From NCBI RefSeq assembly GCF_000285515.1, contig NZ_HE610960.1, forward strand, positions 66,334-118,244: a stretch of DNA of 51,911 nt, given 5' to 3'. The number at the start of each line of letters is the position of its first letter. Within the stretch, counting starts at the first letter, position 1. This DNA comes from Paenibacillus senegalensis JC66 (GTDB lineage Bacteria; Bacillota; Bacilli; Paenibacillales; NBRC-103111). The notes under the pieces were generated by a model. The model was not told the DNA's origin, ran no database searches, and saw only the letters and a list, made by a program, of their open reading frames with translations. Below, in pieces: positions 1 to 7,532 of the stretch. The position numbers and the translations under genes are program-made.

Positions 1-406
1 CTGGGCACGCCATACAGTCAATAAGGACATAATCATAGTCCTTTTTCACCTTGTCTATATAGGAGCGCAAGATCGTTTCCCTGCTCATTGTATTGACAAG
101 CGAGACTTCAACAGCAGACAATTCGATGTTACCGGGCATTAGGTCAATCCCTTCGGGATGGTGCAAAATGCCTTTTTGGGGCGGATACGATTCTTCCAAC
201 ATATTTTTAACGAGCAGTGTAGCCAAAGAAATTGACAAATTATCCGGTTCGCGGTAACCCAACGCATCTGTCAAATTGCCTTGTGCATCCGCATCCACTA
301 GAAGAACCTTTTTACCTTCAGTCGCCAAGCCAATACCCAAATTAACAGCCGTAGTCGTTTTGCCGACACCGCCTTTCTGATTGGCAAGAGCAATCACCTT
401 CGTCAT
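1..406 (-). CDS. ParA/Soj-family partition ATPase, N-terminal part, cut by window edge
   Basis: The minus-strand frame starts at 406 with an AGGAGGAAC ribosome site and opens with a deviant Walker A motif, KGGVGKTT, at residues 10-17, followed by DADAQGN, the usual signature of ParA/MinD-type ATPases. The last readable segment, YDYVLIDC, is the Walker B strand. Such proteins form dynamic dimers on DNA and segregate plasmids, chromosomes or integrative elements, normally with a ParB-like partner that would lie beyond the window. The gene lies just past the 3' end of rlmD, behind a terminator, which suggests an integrated mobile element rather than the chromosomal soj-spo0J locus. The last codons (after IDCM) do not read like a typical ParA, so either the edge sequence or the frame there is uncertain. 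Confidence 0.9.
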   Translation of the reverse strand, partial: MTKVIALANQKGGVGKTTTAVNLGIGLATEGKKVLLVDADAQGNLTDALGYREPDNLSISLATLLVKNMLEESYPPQKGILHHPEGIDLMPGNIELSAVEVSLVNTMSRETILRSYIDKVKKDYDYVLIDCMACP

Positions 407-484
407 TCGCTGTTCCTCCTTTCATGCAAAAAGCCGGCTGCCTGAGAGATTCAGGACAACTGGCTCTTTGAAGAAATATCTATA

Positions 485-517
485 TAAAAAGAGAACGCCC
501 GATAAGGACGCTCTCTT
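485..517 (-). terminator. Intrinsic terminator downstream of rlmD and a small ORF
   Basis: Read on the minus strand, 517-506 (AAGAGAGCGTCC) pairs with 500-489 (GGGCGTTCTCTT) as a 12-bp stem with two G-U pairs and a four-base loop, and a T-run follows at 490-486. It closes the minus-strand transcript coming from rlmD and separates it from the ParA gene. Confidence 0.75.
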
Positions 518-535
518 GGATATTCTTGTTTTCAA

Positions 536-697
536 TTAAAAATCACTAGGTGTATCTATCCATTCCAAGTCGATAACAATAGAAACCTCGATTTTATCGT
601 TTAACACCTTATTCCTGTAGTCCTTTCCATTAGTCGTAAACGAAGCATACTTTGCAGAATACTGATAATTCAGTACTTCTACGTATCGTCTCGACAT
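536..697 (-). CDS. Hypothetical 53-residue protein overlapping the rlmD 3' end
   Basis: A minus-strand frame starts at ATG 697, overlaps the last 19 bases of rlmD in another frame and stops just ahead of the terminator at 517-485. It has only a weak AGGA close to the ATG. The product is mixed charged and aromatic (start MSRRYVEVLNY, end LEWIDTPSDF) and I recognise no family. It could be a real small gene, the tail of an element inserted at the rlmD end, or chance. Its exact fit between rlmD and the terminator is the only positive support. Confidence 0.3.
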   Translation of the reverse strand: MSRRYVEVLNYQYSAKYASFTTNGKDYRNKVLNDKIEVSIVIDLEWIDTPSDF

Positions 698-2586
698 ATT
701 CCTATTACGCACTCCACATGCGCCGTCTGTGGAAACATGTCCACCGGCTGCGCCCACTCGATGCGGTAGCCCCGGCCCAGCAGCACCTGGCAATCCTTCG
801 CCAGGGTGGACGGGTTGCACGACACGTAGACGAGTCGTGCCGGCCGGGCCTGCGCGATCGCTTCCAGCAGCGGGCGCTCGCAGCCGGTGCGCGGCGGATC
901 GACGACGAGGACGTCGGGTCGAATCCCGCGCTTCACCCACTCGGGCAGCAACTTCTCCGCCCTGCCCTCGTAAAACTCCGCGTTCTCGACCCCGCTCGAA
1001 CGCGCATTGTCACGGGCATCCTGCACCGCCTCGGCAACAACCTCAATGCCCCGCACTTCGCGGGCATCCGGTGCCAGCCACAGGCCGATTGTGCCCGTTC
1101 CGCAATAGGCGTCGACGACGAGCTCCGTCCCCTTCAAGCTGGCAGCCTCCTTCACGTAATCGTACAGCTTCACCGTCTGCGACGGGTTAAGCTGGAAGAA
1201 CGCGCGCGGAGACAGCGAGAAGTGGACGTCGCCTAACGTCTCCTCCAACTGCTCTTCCCCCCACAGAATTTGGGTGTCCGAGCCAAAAACAGCAGGAGTC
1301 GCACTATCGTTCACATTTTGCGCAATCGAAACCACGGCAGGCAGCGTCTCACGGATTCGCTCGATAAGCTTCTCGCGATGCGGCAGCTCCTGGCCTGCGG
1401 TGATGAACGTCAGCTGTACCTGCTGCGAGGCTTGGCCGACCCGGGCGACGATTGTTTTGATTACGCCCCTGCGCTTCCTTTCCTCATAGGGTGGAATGCC
1501 AAGCTCAGTCAGCAGCCTGACCGCTTGATCCATCACCTCATTCACCACCGGATGCTGAATCGGACAGCCGCTGATGTTCACCAGCTTATGGGAATCGGCT
1601 TCGTACAGACCTGCGATCATCCGGCCGCCTTCCCAGCCTACTGGCAATTGGGCCTTATTGCGGTAGTTCCAAGGCTCCTCCATACCAGCAATCGGGCGCA
1701 GCGGCAGGTCTTCGATTTTAGCGTAACGCCGAAAGGCTTCGCGCAGCAGCTCTTCTTTGGCCTGAAGCTGGGCGGCATAAGTCATATGCTGAAGCTGACA
1801 GCCGCCGCACCGCTCATACACAGGGCATGGCGGCTCCTGGCGGTCAGGCGATTTCTTTTCCCATTCGTTGATTTCCGCACGTAAAAATCCCGGTTGAACC
1901 TCGCTAATCGTCGCCTTGACGACCTCACCCGGCAGGGCATTATCGAGGAATGCCGCCTTGCGCTTGTAATAAGCGACTCCTTCTCCGTTGATGCCTATCC
2001 GCTTGACAGTCAGCACGACCTTGTCGCCAACCTTGACATCTTCCGCCGTAGCCGTGGATGGCTTCGAAGACCGCGACTCCGCCGTAACCGTAGAAGGGCG
2101 AGTCTTTTTCCCCGGATTTGAGCGATCCGATTTGCCCGCCCGTTTTTTTGCGTAGCGATCCCCGGTTTTCTCTGCAGGATTAAACTTTGATCGGATTGAA
2201 GCTTTTTCAGACGAGTTTCCTGTCGGTTTTCTGTAGGAGCTTCCTCGGGCATCTGTGGTTGGTTTACTAGAAGTCATCCCAGTAAAATCTCCAGAAGATT
2301 TGCCGTCAGTTTTGCCTTTACGGTTTCCTGCAGGTTTTTCCATACGGTTCCCTGCGGGTTTACCGGTAGATTCTCCTGCGTATTTTCTCTCAGGTTTTCC
2401 AGCAAATTTTCCTGTGGGTTTCCCTGTAGGCTGTGCTGAACGCTTTTCTGCCTGATCGCTCTTAGATTTTCCAGGATGGTTTTGGCTGGACGTATACTCT
2501 TTCCGTGATTTTTTACGTTCTTGGCCTGATCTATTAGAATCTTGTCTTGATTTCTTAGAATTGTAATCTGATTTGGATTGGGTCAT
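679..2586 (-). CDS. rlmD: 23S rRNA (uracil-C5)-methyltransferase RlmD/RlmCD with long basic N-terminal extension
   Basis: This enzyme uses SAM to methylate a 23S rRNA uracil at C5. A TRAM domain spans about residues 184-242. The 4Fe-4S cysteines are visible at 254, 260 and 263 (CPVYERCGGC) and 341. The SAM loop AYCGTGTIGL is at 493-502, VVDPPRTGC at 561-569, the catalytic cysteine is 590 (VSCNPS) and the base is probably Glu625 in HVEC. Family members are about 450-470 residues; this one has 635 because roughly 180 residues of Lys/Ser/Thr/Gly-rich, repeat-like low complexity (TGKPTGK, PAGNRMEKPAGNRKGK) precede the TRAM domain. That tail may be an RNA-binding extension. The start at 2586 has a GGAGAG ribosome site. 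It is the probable last main gene of its transcript. Confidence in the function is high; B. subtilis has one bifunctional enzyme (RlmCD), so the exact target uracil is not certain. Confidence 0.93.
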   Translation of the reverse strand: MTQSKSDYNSKKSRQDSNRSGQERKKSRKEYTSSQNHPGKSKSDQAEKRSAQPTGKPTGKFAGKPERKYAGESTGKPAGNRMEKPAGNRKGKTDGKSSGDFTGMTSSKPTTDARGSSYRKPTGNSSEKASIRSKFNPAEKTGDRYAKKRAGKSDRSNPGKKTRPSTVTAESRSSKPSTATAEDVKVGDKVVLTVKRIGINGEGVAYYKRKAAFLDNALPGEVVKATISEVQPGFLRAEINEWEKKSPDRQEPPCPVYERCGGCQLQHMTYAAQLQAKEELLREAFRRYAKIEDLPLRPIAGMEEPWNYRNKAQLPVGWEGGRMIAGLYEADSHKLVNISGCPIQHPVVNEVMDQAVRLLTELGIPPYEERKRRGVIKTIVARVGQASQQVQLTFITAGQELPHREKLIERIRETLPAVVSIAQNVNDSATPAVFGSDTQILWGEEQLEETLGDVHFSLSPRAFFQLNPSQTVKLYDYVKEAASLKGTELVVDAYCGTGTIGLWLAPDAREVRGIEVVAEAVQDARDNARSSGVENAEFYEGRAEKLLPEWVKRGIRPDVLVVDPPRTGCERPLLEAIAQARPARLVYVSCNPSTLAKDCQVLLGRGYRIEWAQPVDMFPQTAHVECVIGICRDDT

Positions 2587-2644
2587 TCGGGTTCTCTCCG
2601 TTTCCTGTACATGCCTCCACTATACCATATTGGCTCAGGAAACC

Positions 2645-3376
2645 TCACACCTTCCCTTGGTATCTATGTAGAAACAGACTGGCACCGCCAGAAAAAATGG
2701 CAAGCGCCAGCAGGATGACTGAAGATGCTGGAAAAACAGAGGCATACAAATCAGGAGACAAATAAACGCCGCTATCGTATAACTGATGATCGACTTGCAA
2801 AGTCAATCTTTGAATCGTATTATTCTTCGACAGCCCCAGTTGCTTCCCTCGCTGTACAATGAATTCGTTGGCGTTCACCCATGATCGTGCAATTTTGAGT
2901 AAATCCTCTGATCTCACATACAGAAGTTCATTGGATGTGCCGCTATCCGCAGAAAACGGATAGGCCATTCTCCAGCCCGCAGCGTCTGCCGGCACACTGT
3001 CCAACCCGTAACCGACTTTTACCGAAAGAGTATTCCGGTCTTTTTTTACATGAACAGGTTCTCCCTCTTCAATCACATAAGCAGGGGATTGGTCCCCAAT
3101 GGCATCGTAGTAACGAATCTTTACAGGCGTACGGATAACATTATTCAGATCATATCCAAGCGGCGCTTCTGCTGTCGGAAAAAGCCTTTCCACTTCCCCA
3201 ACATTTATACGGCCATCCATCATGGCATTCTTGTAGTCGTAAGTTTCTGGGTCATGCACGAAATTTCGGGTCAGGTTGTGATTATGTGTCAATGCTGTAA
3301 CAGTCTGAATCCCAACGATAAGGAAAAGAACGATAGATACTATTAACAATAGTGAACGTAACGACTGCTTGTTCAT
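2645..3376 (-). CDS. Membrane protein of unknown function with two terminal TM segments
   Basis: I do not recognise the family. The 243-residue protein has an N-terminal hydrophobic segment at about 8-29, a polar middle of about 180 residues with no cysteine or obvious catalytic motif, and a second hydrophobic segment at about 213-233 followed by a basic tail, HRYQGKV. The layout suggests an extracytoplasmic domain anchored at both ends, or a signal-anchor plus C-terminal anchor. It lies 26 bases downstream of the RDD-family gene on the same strand and is probably co-transcribed, so the two may form a membrane complex. The ATG at 3376 has an AAGG-type ribosome site at a slightly long distance. 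Confidence 0.75.
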   Translation of the reverse strand: MNKQSLRSLLLIVSIVLFLIVGIQTVTALTHNHNLTRNFVHDPETYDYKNAMMDGRINVGEVERLFPTAEAPLGYDLNNVIRTPVKIRYYDAIGDQSPAYVIEEGEPVHVKKDRNTLSVKVGYGLDSVPADAAGWRMAYPFSADSGTSNELLYVRSEDLLKIARSWVNANEFIVQRGKQLGLSKNNTIQRLTLQVDHQLYDSGVYLSPDLYASVFPASSVILLALAIFSGGASLFLHRYQGKV

Positions 3377-3402
3377 CCCATCACGACCTTGTAGGGTTAG
3401 TT

Positions 3403-3912
3403 TTATTTTTCAATCTCAACCCGTGTCTTTGCCCAAACATCCTGCAGCCCTTTCATTCCCTTGGTTATAAACAAGAAACCGATGTACACGACCATTAACA
3501 GGTTCGGAATATAGATCAGCGCTTGATTGGCAGGCTCTTCTACACTCCACCATGGGTCGGGCACCAAAATAATGAGATGGGTCAGCTCCCACGGCAGCAG
3601 TTTAACGAAGGTTCTTTTTACCGCCTGCCCCCACGTAATCGCTCCCCCTGCCGGGAGACTGGATACTTTCAGCTTGAGCAGCCGTTTGCCTAATGTTTGG
3701 CCGCGGTACTTTTCGCATCCTATAAAATACAGCCAGGTTGGCAAAGACATCGCAGCCAATACCCAAAGCTCGATTTGATAGCCTTTCTCCAATCGGTCAA
3801 ATGGAAATCCGGACGTGACAACATATAACAGAAACTGACCGCCAATCAATACGGCAGCGAGCAGAACAAAATCCAGCCAGTAAGCCGCCAATCTTCTAAA
3901 AGCAAGCTGCAT
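3403..3912 (-). CDS. RDD-family membrane protein
   Basis: RDD proteins are small multi-TM proteins named for conserved Arg and Asp residues in the first helices; some act in ion or stress homeostasis, but most are uncharacterised. Here the first helix carries RRLAAYWLDFVLL, with the family Arg and Asp, and the loop GQTLGKRLLKLKV is the typical second signature. Three or four hydrophobic segments are visible. The longest frame opens at 3936, but AAGGAG lies six bases before the ATG at 3912, so that start (169 residues) is preferred. It is followed at 26 bases by the two-TM unknown gene and is probably in one operon with it. Confidence 0.82.
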   Translation of the reverse strand: MQLAFRRLAAYWLDFVLLAAVLIGGQFLLYVVTSGFPFDRLEKGYQIELWVLAAMSLPTWLYFIGCEKYRGQTLGKRLLKLKVSSLPAGGAITWGQAVKRTFVKLLPWELTHLIILVPDPWWSVEEPANQALIYIPNLLMVVYIGFLFITKGMKGLQDVWAKTRVEIEK

Positions 3913-3970
3913 GCGTTCTCCTTTCCGCTTTACCAAACCAGCATCATTTTGGACAAAATACTAGTGGTCG

Positions 3971-4695
3971 CTAAGCACAATCCGGCTTCCCTTGATGACT
4001 TTCTACAATCTCGATAACTTCCGTCAGTGTAGGACAGCTGAACCGAACATCCATATGATCCTGATTTCTTATCAAAATAGCGTTCCACCCCACGCTCTCC
4101 GCACCCCGGATATCTGCCTCCGGATTATCTCCAACCATCCAAATTTGCTCCGGGTCTCCAGCCTGCTTACTTGCCGCTTTGAAAATCTCCGCATTCGGTT
4201 TCTCATAACCAACCAGGGCCGAGTTAATAAAGCAGTCGAAATAATCCAGGATTCCAAGAGATTTGACTATCTCCTTTAATTCAGGAACATGGTTAGAGAG
4301 AATGCCCTGCTTCCAGCCCCGTTCCTTCATTTCCTGCAAGGTCTCTTTCGTATCCTCAAACAAGGTCCACTGCTGCAGATCGAGAAAAATACTCCTCGTC
4401 TTCATGGCAAGCTGCTCCGCATCTGCCTGCGGAATCCCATAATGGCTAAACCCCGCGGAAAACTTATGCAAAATAGGAGTCCACCACTCGTCCGCTGACC
4501 GTACAGGAAGATAGGCCTGCTCAGGATGATGCCAAGGGAACCCGGTTAGTAAAAAGTTTCTGAAGCTGGGAGCGGTCAGAGCAGTGCCGGGGTCATACTG
4601 CTTCAGAGCCTCCAGCATGGAGGCTCCCCACATTCCATTTTTCCGATAGCCAAGCGTTCCGTCAAAATCCCAGAAAATCATTTTCGTTCTGTCCA
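3971..4695 (-). CDS. HAD-superfamily phosphohydrolase
   Basis: All four HAD motifs are present: the nucleophile motif DFDGTL near the N-terminus, the threonine/serine motif in ILSNH, the lysine in GYEKPNAEIF and the acidic motif MVGDNPEADIRGAE. The helical cap between motifs I and II puts it in subfamily IA, which includes phosphoglycolate phosphatases, YjjG-type nucleotidases and pyrophosphatases. The substrate cannot be told from sequence. The length of 241 residues is normal. AGGTG lies nine bases before the ATG at 4695; a GTG at 4708 would add four residues. The stop is about 58 bases upstream of the RDD gene on the same strand. Confidence 0.88.
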
Positions 4696-4863
4696 TTGAA
4701 GGGGACACCTCGTTCTCTGTGGGACAGAGGGTTCTTCCGATCGTTTCTCCAGAATCCCTCTTCCCTTCGCTTAGTTATGCACTTGTTTGCAGACACTGCT
4801 TTTCTTAATATGTCTAGAGCTTCTCCTTATGGCTGCTCCTTTTATGGCCGTCCTCCATCGTTC

Positions 4864-6906
4864 CTATTCATCCGGCCTCTTTTCAATCGTCAAGCCTTCG
4901 ACATGCTTTCGCTTCATTAAGTTCCGTTTCTTACGGTTTTCCTTCGTTTCAAACACAATGTCCATATCATAATCATCAGGATACAGCTCCTGGCTTTCGA
5001 TTTGCAGTGTTACCCGCTTCTTGTTGATTTTCATTTTTTGCCCCTGAATCATGACCCCTACACTGCCCTTGGCATCCTCGGTTTCATATACAATGCCGCC
5101 ACGCCCCAAATAAGGGATATAGACCCGATCACCTAGCTGGAGCTTTCTTGGGGGTAGCGCAAGCGCTGAAGAAGCAGGCGTTGTTCCAGATGTTTCAGAA
5201 GGTCCGGATGATCCTGTTTTTCCAGACGTTGCAGAAGCTGCTAGATTTTCAATAGCTCTGGGAGCCTCTTCATTCTCGTCTTGAGGTTTCTGTCTATTCT
5301 TTTCTCCTTCTGAGCTGTCGCTTCCTTCTCTGCAATCTGCATTTTCTTGAGTCTCTCCCTCTCCAGGAAGAGCGGCAGCATACCCGCTCCCCGTGATCTC
5401 GCGGGAACGCTTCACGATCTCCGGCGGAATACCAAGCTTGAGCGCGATCAATAAAGCGTAGCTCTGCCCTGCTTGCCCTATCGTCAGCCGGTACAGAGGG
5501 CGCATGGTATCGGCGTCAAATTCCATCCGGGCATTTTCAAAGCCTGGAGCTGCAGCTGCAAAATTTTTAATCTCGGTAAAATGAGTCGTAGCCACGACAG
5601 TGGCACTTCTTCGATGCAGCTCTTCCAGAATGGCGATTGAAAGACCGACGCCTTCACCCGGGTCTGTGCCTGAGGCCATCTCATCAATTAATACAAGGGT
5701 GGAACGATCCGCCATTTGCAAAATATCGATGACATTGCGGATATGGGCGGAGAATGTACTGAGCGCATGCTCAATGCTTTGCCCGTCGCCAATATCTACG
5801 GCAAGATTCGTAAATACCGCAAACCGGCTTCCCTCCCCTACCGGAACCAGCAGCCCGGATTGGACCATGACGGTTAATAGTCCGACGGTTTTGAGCGCCA
5901 GCGTTTTTCCGCCCGTATTCGGTCCCGTAATAATCAAGGAGCTGTACCCGTCTCCAATGGAAAAATTCAAAGGAATCATCGAGCGGCCTACTAAAGGATG
6001 GCGCGCTTCCCTCAGTTCCACTCTGCCCTCTTCGTTTAACTCGACGTTCGCTCCCCCGATAGCGAGCGCATATTTGGCTTTGGCGAACAGGAAATCGTAA
6101 AGGCCTACGGTCTCTACATTGACCTTAAGCTCATGGGTATAGGCAGCGGCCAAGGTGCTTAGCTCGGTCAGTACCTTCAGCTCCTCACGAGCCTCCTCTG
6201 CTTTCAATCCGGACAGCTCATACTGCAGATTCATAATTTCCGCCGGCTCCATATACACCGTTTGCCCGCTTGCAGATTCGTCCAGCACGGTCCCTTTTAA
6301 CAGCTTGCGATGCTCTTTCTTAACGGGCAGCACATAGCGGCCGCCTCGCATGCTGATGACATTTTCCTGCAGGATCGTGCGGTGCTTGCCCAGCAAGGAA
6401 TCGAGTCGGCTCTTTAAGCGCTCTTCCACTACCGTCATTTTTTTACGCACTTTCATGAGTTCTTTGCTTGCGGTATCGGCTACCCGGCCATTGCGAATGC
6501 TTCGTTCGATCTCGTTCCTTAGCGAATCCATCGTATACATCGAAGCCGCGTACGAACCAATGCGGGGCGCTGCCACTTCCTTCGCCTCCATATACCTCAT
6601 TAACTGATGGCAGCTCCTTAAAAATTGATACAGGTGCGAAAAGTCGCTTTCGCTGAACACATATCCGGTCTGCAGTAAATCCATAAATGGTTGAATCCCG
6701 TCCAGGGAAGGGATCGGTACGCTTGCGCCCAGCTCGAGCAGGGCACGGGCTTCTTCGGTTTCATCCAGCTTGCCGCGGATCAGCTTGGCTGCTAGCATTG
6801 GCTGCAGCTCTTCAATCTGCTGCTTTCCTTTGTAGGAGACGGCATACTCCATAAGCTTTTGTTTAATTTGATCGTATTCCAGGCGTTGCAGTGCGATTTC
6901 ATTCAT
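4864..6906 (-). CDS. MutS2-like ATPase lacking the C-terminal Smr nuclease domain
   Basis: The protein follows MutS2 from its first residues (LQRLEYDQIK) through the clamp and lever helices to the ABC-type ATPase: Walker A GPNTGGKT at 328-335, Walker B LVLIDEMASGTDPGEG at 404-419 and the histidine switch ATTHFTEIK at 439-447. Next come a 75-residue Ser/Gly/Glu-rich linker (about 510-585) and a KOW-like segment (about 590-636). A full MutS2 is about 785 residues and ends in an Smr domain; this one stops at 680 with a short basic tail and no Smr. Full-length B. subtilis MutS2 recognises collided ribosomes, so a translation-related role is plausible. An AAGGAG site supports the start at 6906; the longer frame to 7062 lies in the leader. 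The long structured leader upstream suggests regulated expression. It is probably a paralogue of a housekeeping MutS2 elsewhere in the genome. Confidence 0.85.
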   Translation of the reverse strand: MNEIALQRLEYDQIKQKLMEYAVSYKGKQQIEELQPMLAAKLIRGKLDETEEARALLELGASVPIPSLDGIQPFMDLLQTGYVFSESDFSHLYQFLRSCHQLMRYMEAKEVAAPRIGSYAASMYTMDSLRNEIERSIRNGRVADTASKELMKVRKKMTVVEERLKSRLDSLLGKHRTILQENVISMRGGRYVLPVKKEHRKLLKGTVLDESASGQTVYMEPAEIMNLQYELSGLKAEEAREELKVLTELSTLAAAYTHELKVNVETVGLYDFLFAKAKYALAIGGANVELNEEGRVELREARHPLVGRSMIPLNFSIGDGYSSLIITGPNTGGKTLALKTVGLLTVMVQSGLLVPVGEGSRFAVFTNLAVDIGDGQSIEHALSTFSAHIRNVIDILQMADRSTLVLIDEMASGTDPGEGVGLSIAILEELHRRSATVVATTHFTEIKNFAAAAPGFENARMEFDADTMRPLYRLTIGQAGQSYALLIALKLGIPPEIVKRSREITGSGYAAALPGEGETQENADCREGSDSSEGEKNRQKPQDENEEAPRAIENLAASATSGKTGSSGPSETSGTTPASSALALPPRKLQLGDRVYIPYLGRGGIVYETEDAKGSVGVMIQGQKMKINKKRVTLQIESQELYPDDYDMDIVFETKENRKKRNLMKRKHVEGLTIEKRPDE

Positions 6907-7038
6907 TTTTTGATTCTCCTTGTTTATTAGTTTGGAAAATATGATTGGCTCCAAAACAGTGCTTGAGAGTGAGTGCTGCGGGAAGAGGGGGCCTCCGATC
7001 GCTGTAAATGTCCGAGCCTTGTTTTTCTTTCGAAAAAC

Positions 7039-7078
7039 AAAAAAAGGACGAAGAATGAACAAACGTCATTCTCCGCCC
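7039..7078 (-). terminator. Second leader terminator upstream of the MutS2-like gene
   Basis: On the minus strand 7078-7066 (GGGCGGAGAATGA) pairs with 7058-7046 (TCATTCTTCGTCC) as a 13-bp stem with two G-U pairs, followed by seven T at 7045-7039. Its 5' arm abuts the closing stem of the structured element at 7085-7190, so the two folds could compete. It would stop transcripts before the MutS2-like start unless bypassed. Confidence 0.8.
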
Positions 7079-7084
7079 TTAAGT

Positions 7085-7190
7085 GGTGATTTCAAATTAG
7101 GCCCAACAAAAAAACCGCGCTGAACACAGCACGGATCAAGGGCACATAGATGAACATTTTGCAATGCAAAATGTCGAGATAGAAATCACC
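7085..7190 (-). ncRNA. Structured leader element or small RNA, unidentified
   Basis: On the minus strand, GGTGATTTC (7190-7182) pairs perfectly with GAAATCACC (7093-7085) and the stem extends through CCTTA/TAAGG-type flanks. Inside are a 9-bp hairpin (7174-7154), a GCCC/GGGC helix (7143-7140 with 7104-7101) and a GC-rich hairpin with a T-run (7134-7108). A TATAAT at 7207-7202 just upstream could make this a separate short transcript of about 160 nt ending at the 7078-7039 terminator. I see no T-box, SAM, lysine or other riboswitch core that I know, and I cannot exclude a 6S-like RNA. Confidence 0.5.
7108..7134 (-). terminator. First leader terminator (attenuator candidate)
   Basis: On the minus strand CCGTGCTG (7134-7127) and CAGCGCGG (7122-7115) form an 8-bp hairpin with a four-base loop followed by seven T (7114-7108). 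It is nested inside the larger paired element 7190-7085, so it may act as a conditional terminator. Confidence 0.65.
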
Positions 7191-7213
7191 TAAGGCAAGA
7201 AATTATATCCGTT

Positions 7214-7336
7214 GTTCTTAACTAAATTCCGAGGAGTCCGGCCGTTAGGACACAGCAAATCAAGCCTTGCTAAAATCAGCAAATGGCACTGTCCGAACGA
7301 GATTCCTCAATATGGAATTAATGATTAGTTAAGAAC
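7214..7336 (-). ncRNA. Rod-shaped 123-nt leader structure overlapping a leader peptide
   Basis: Five stacked helices can be drawn by eye: GTTCTTAACTAA (7214-7225) with TTAGTTAAGAAC (7325-7336), AATTCC with GGAATT (7225-7230/7314-7319), GAGGA with TCCTC (7231-7235/7304-7308), GTTAGGACA with TGTCCGAAC (7244-7252/7290-7298, one mismatch) and GCCTTGCT with AGCAATGGC-type ends (7265-7272/7278-7287). As DNA it is an inverted repeat and folds on either strand. The minus-strand reading is favoured because the outer arm is the end of a translated mini-ORF with a strong ribosome site and the only downstream gene is on that strand. Confidence 0.6.
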
Positions 7337-7348
7337 ACTCACGGTCAT
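7325..7348 (-). CDS. Candidate 7-residue leader peptide MTVSVLN upstream of the MutS2-like gene
   Basis: ATG at 7348 is preceded by AAGGGAGAG (7363-7355) with a six-base gap, as good a ribosome site as any in the window, yet the frame reads only seven codons and stops at 7325 with TAA. The codons for Val-Leu-Asn-stop form the 5' arm of the 12-bp closing stem of the rod structure, so a ribosome on this mini-ORF would keep that stem open. The arrangement matches translation-coupled attenuation leaders known upstream of ribosome-protection and antibiotic-response genes. No function of the peptide itself can be read. Confidence 0.55.
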   Translation of the reverse strand: MTVSVLN

Positions 7349-7380
7349 CAAAGTCTCTCCCTTAAACGAAAGATACGCTT

Positions 7381-7410
7381 ACAATAACTGATAGCCGGCA
7401 AGAAAGTCAA
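7381..7410 (-). promoter_or_regulatory. Candidate sigma-A promoter of the MutS2-like leader
   Basis: On the minus strand TTGACT (7410-7405) is followed after 18 bases by TATTGT (7386-7381). Transcription would begin near 7374, about 25 bases before the leader peptide ATG and about 470 bases before the MutS2-like start. The -10 box is imperfect. Confidence 0.45.
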
Positions 7411-7532
7411 GGGGCTTGGAGTCGTCCGCGCTGCCGCTTCCCAAACCACACCCGCAAGCCAAAAGCTTGCTCAATAACGGCACAGATCACGGCATCATTA
7501 AACATGTTAGGACAATTCCAGCCCGGTTCAGT

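Noticed and set aside
652-1236. Long plus-strand frames opposite rlmD
   Set aside because: They run antisense to a gene with complete catalytic motifs, have no ribosome site and are GC-driven shadows.
6907-7062. 52-codon N-terminal extension of the MutS2-like protein
   Set aside because: It falls in the structured leader, has no ribosome site and is unlike MutS2 N-termini, which begin at the preferred ATG 6906.
7039-7190. T-box or SAM riboswitch upstream of the MutS2-like gene
   Set aside because: I looked for the T-box core (GGUGG.ACCGCG) and the SAM core and found neither. The downstream gene is also not a synthetase or amino-acid gene.
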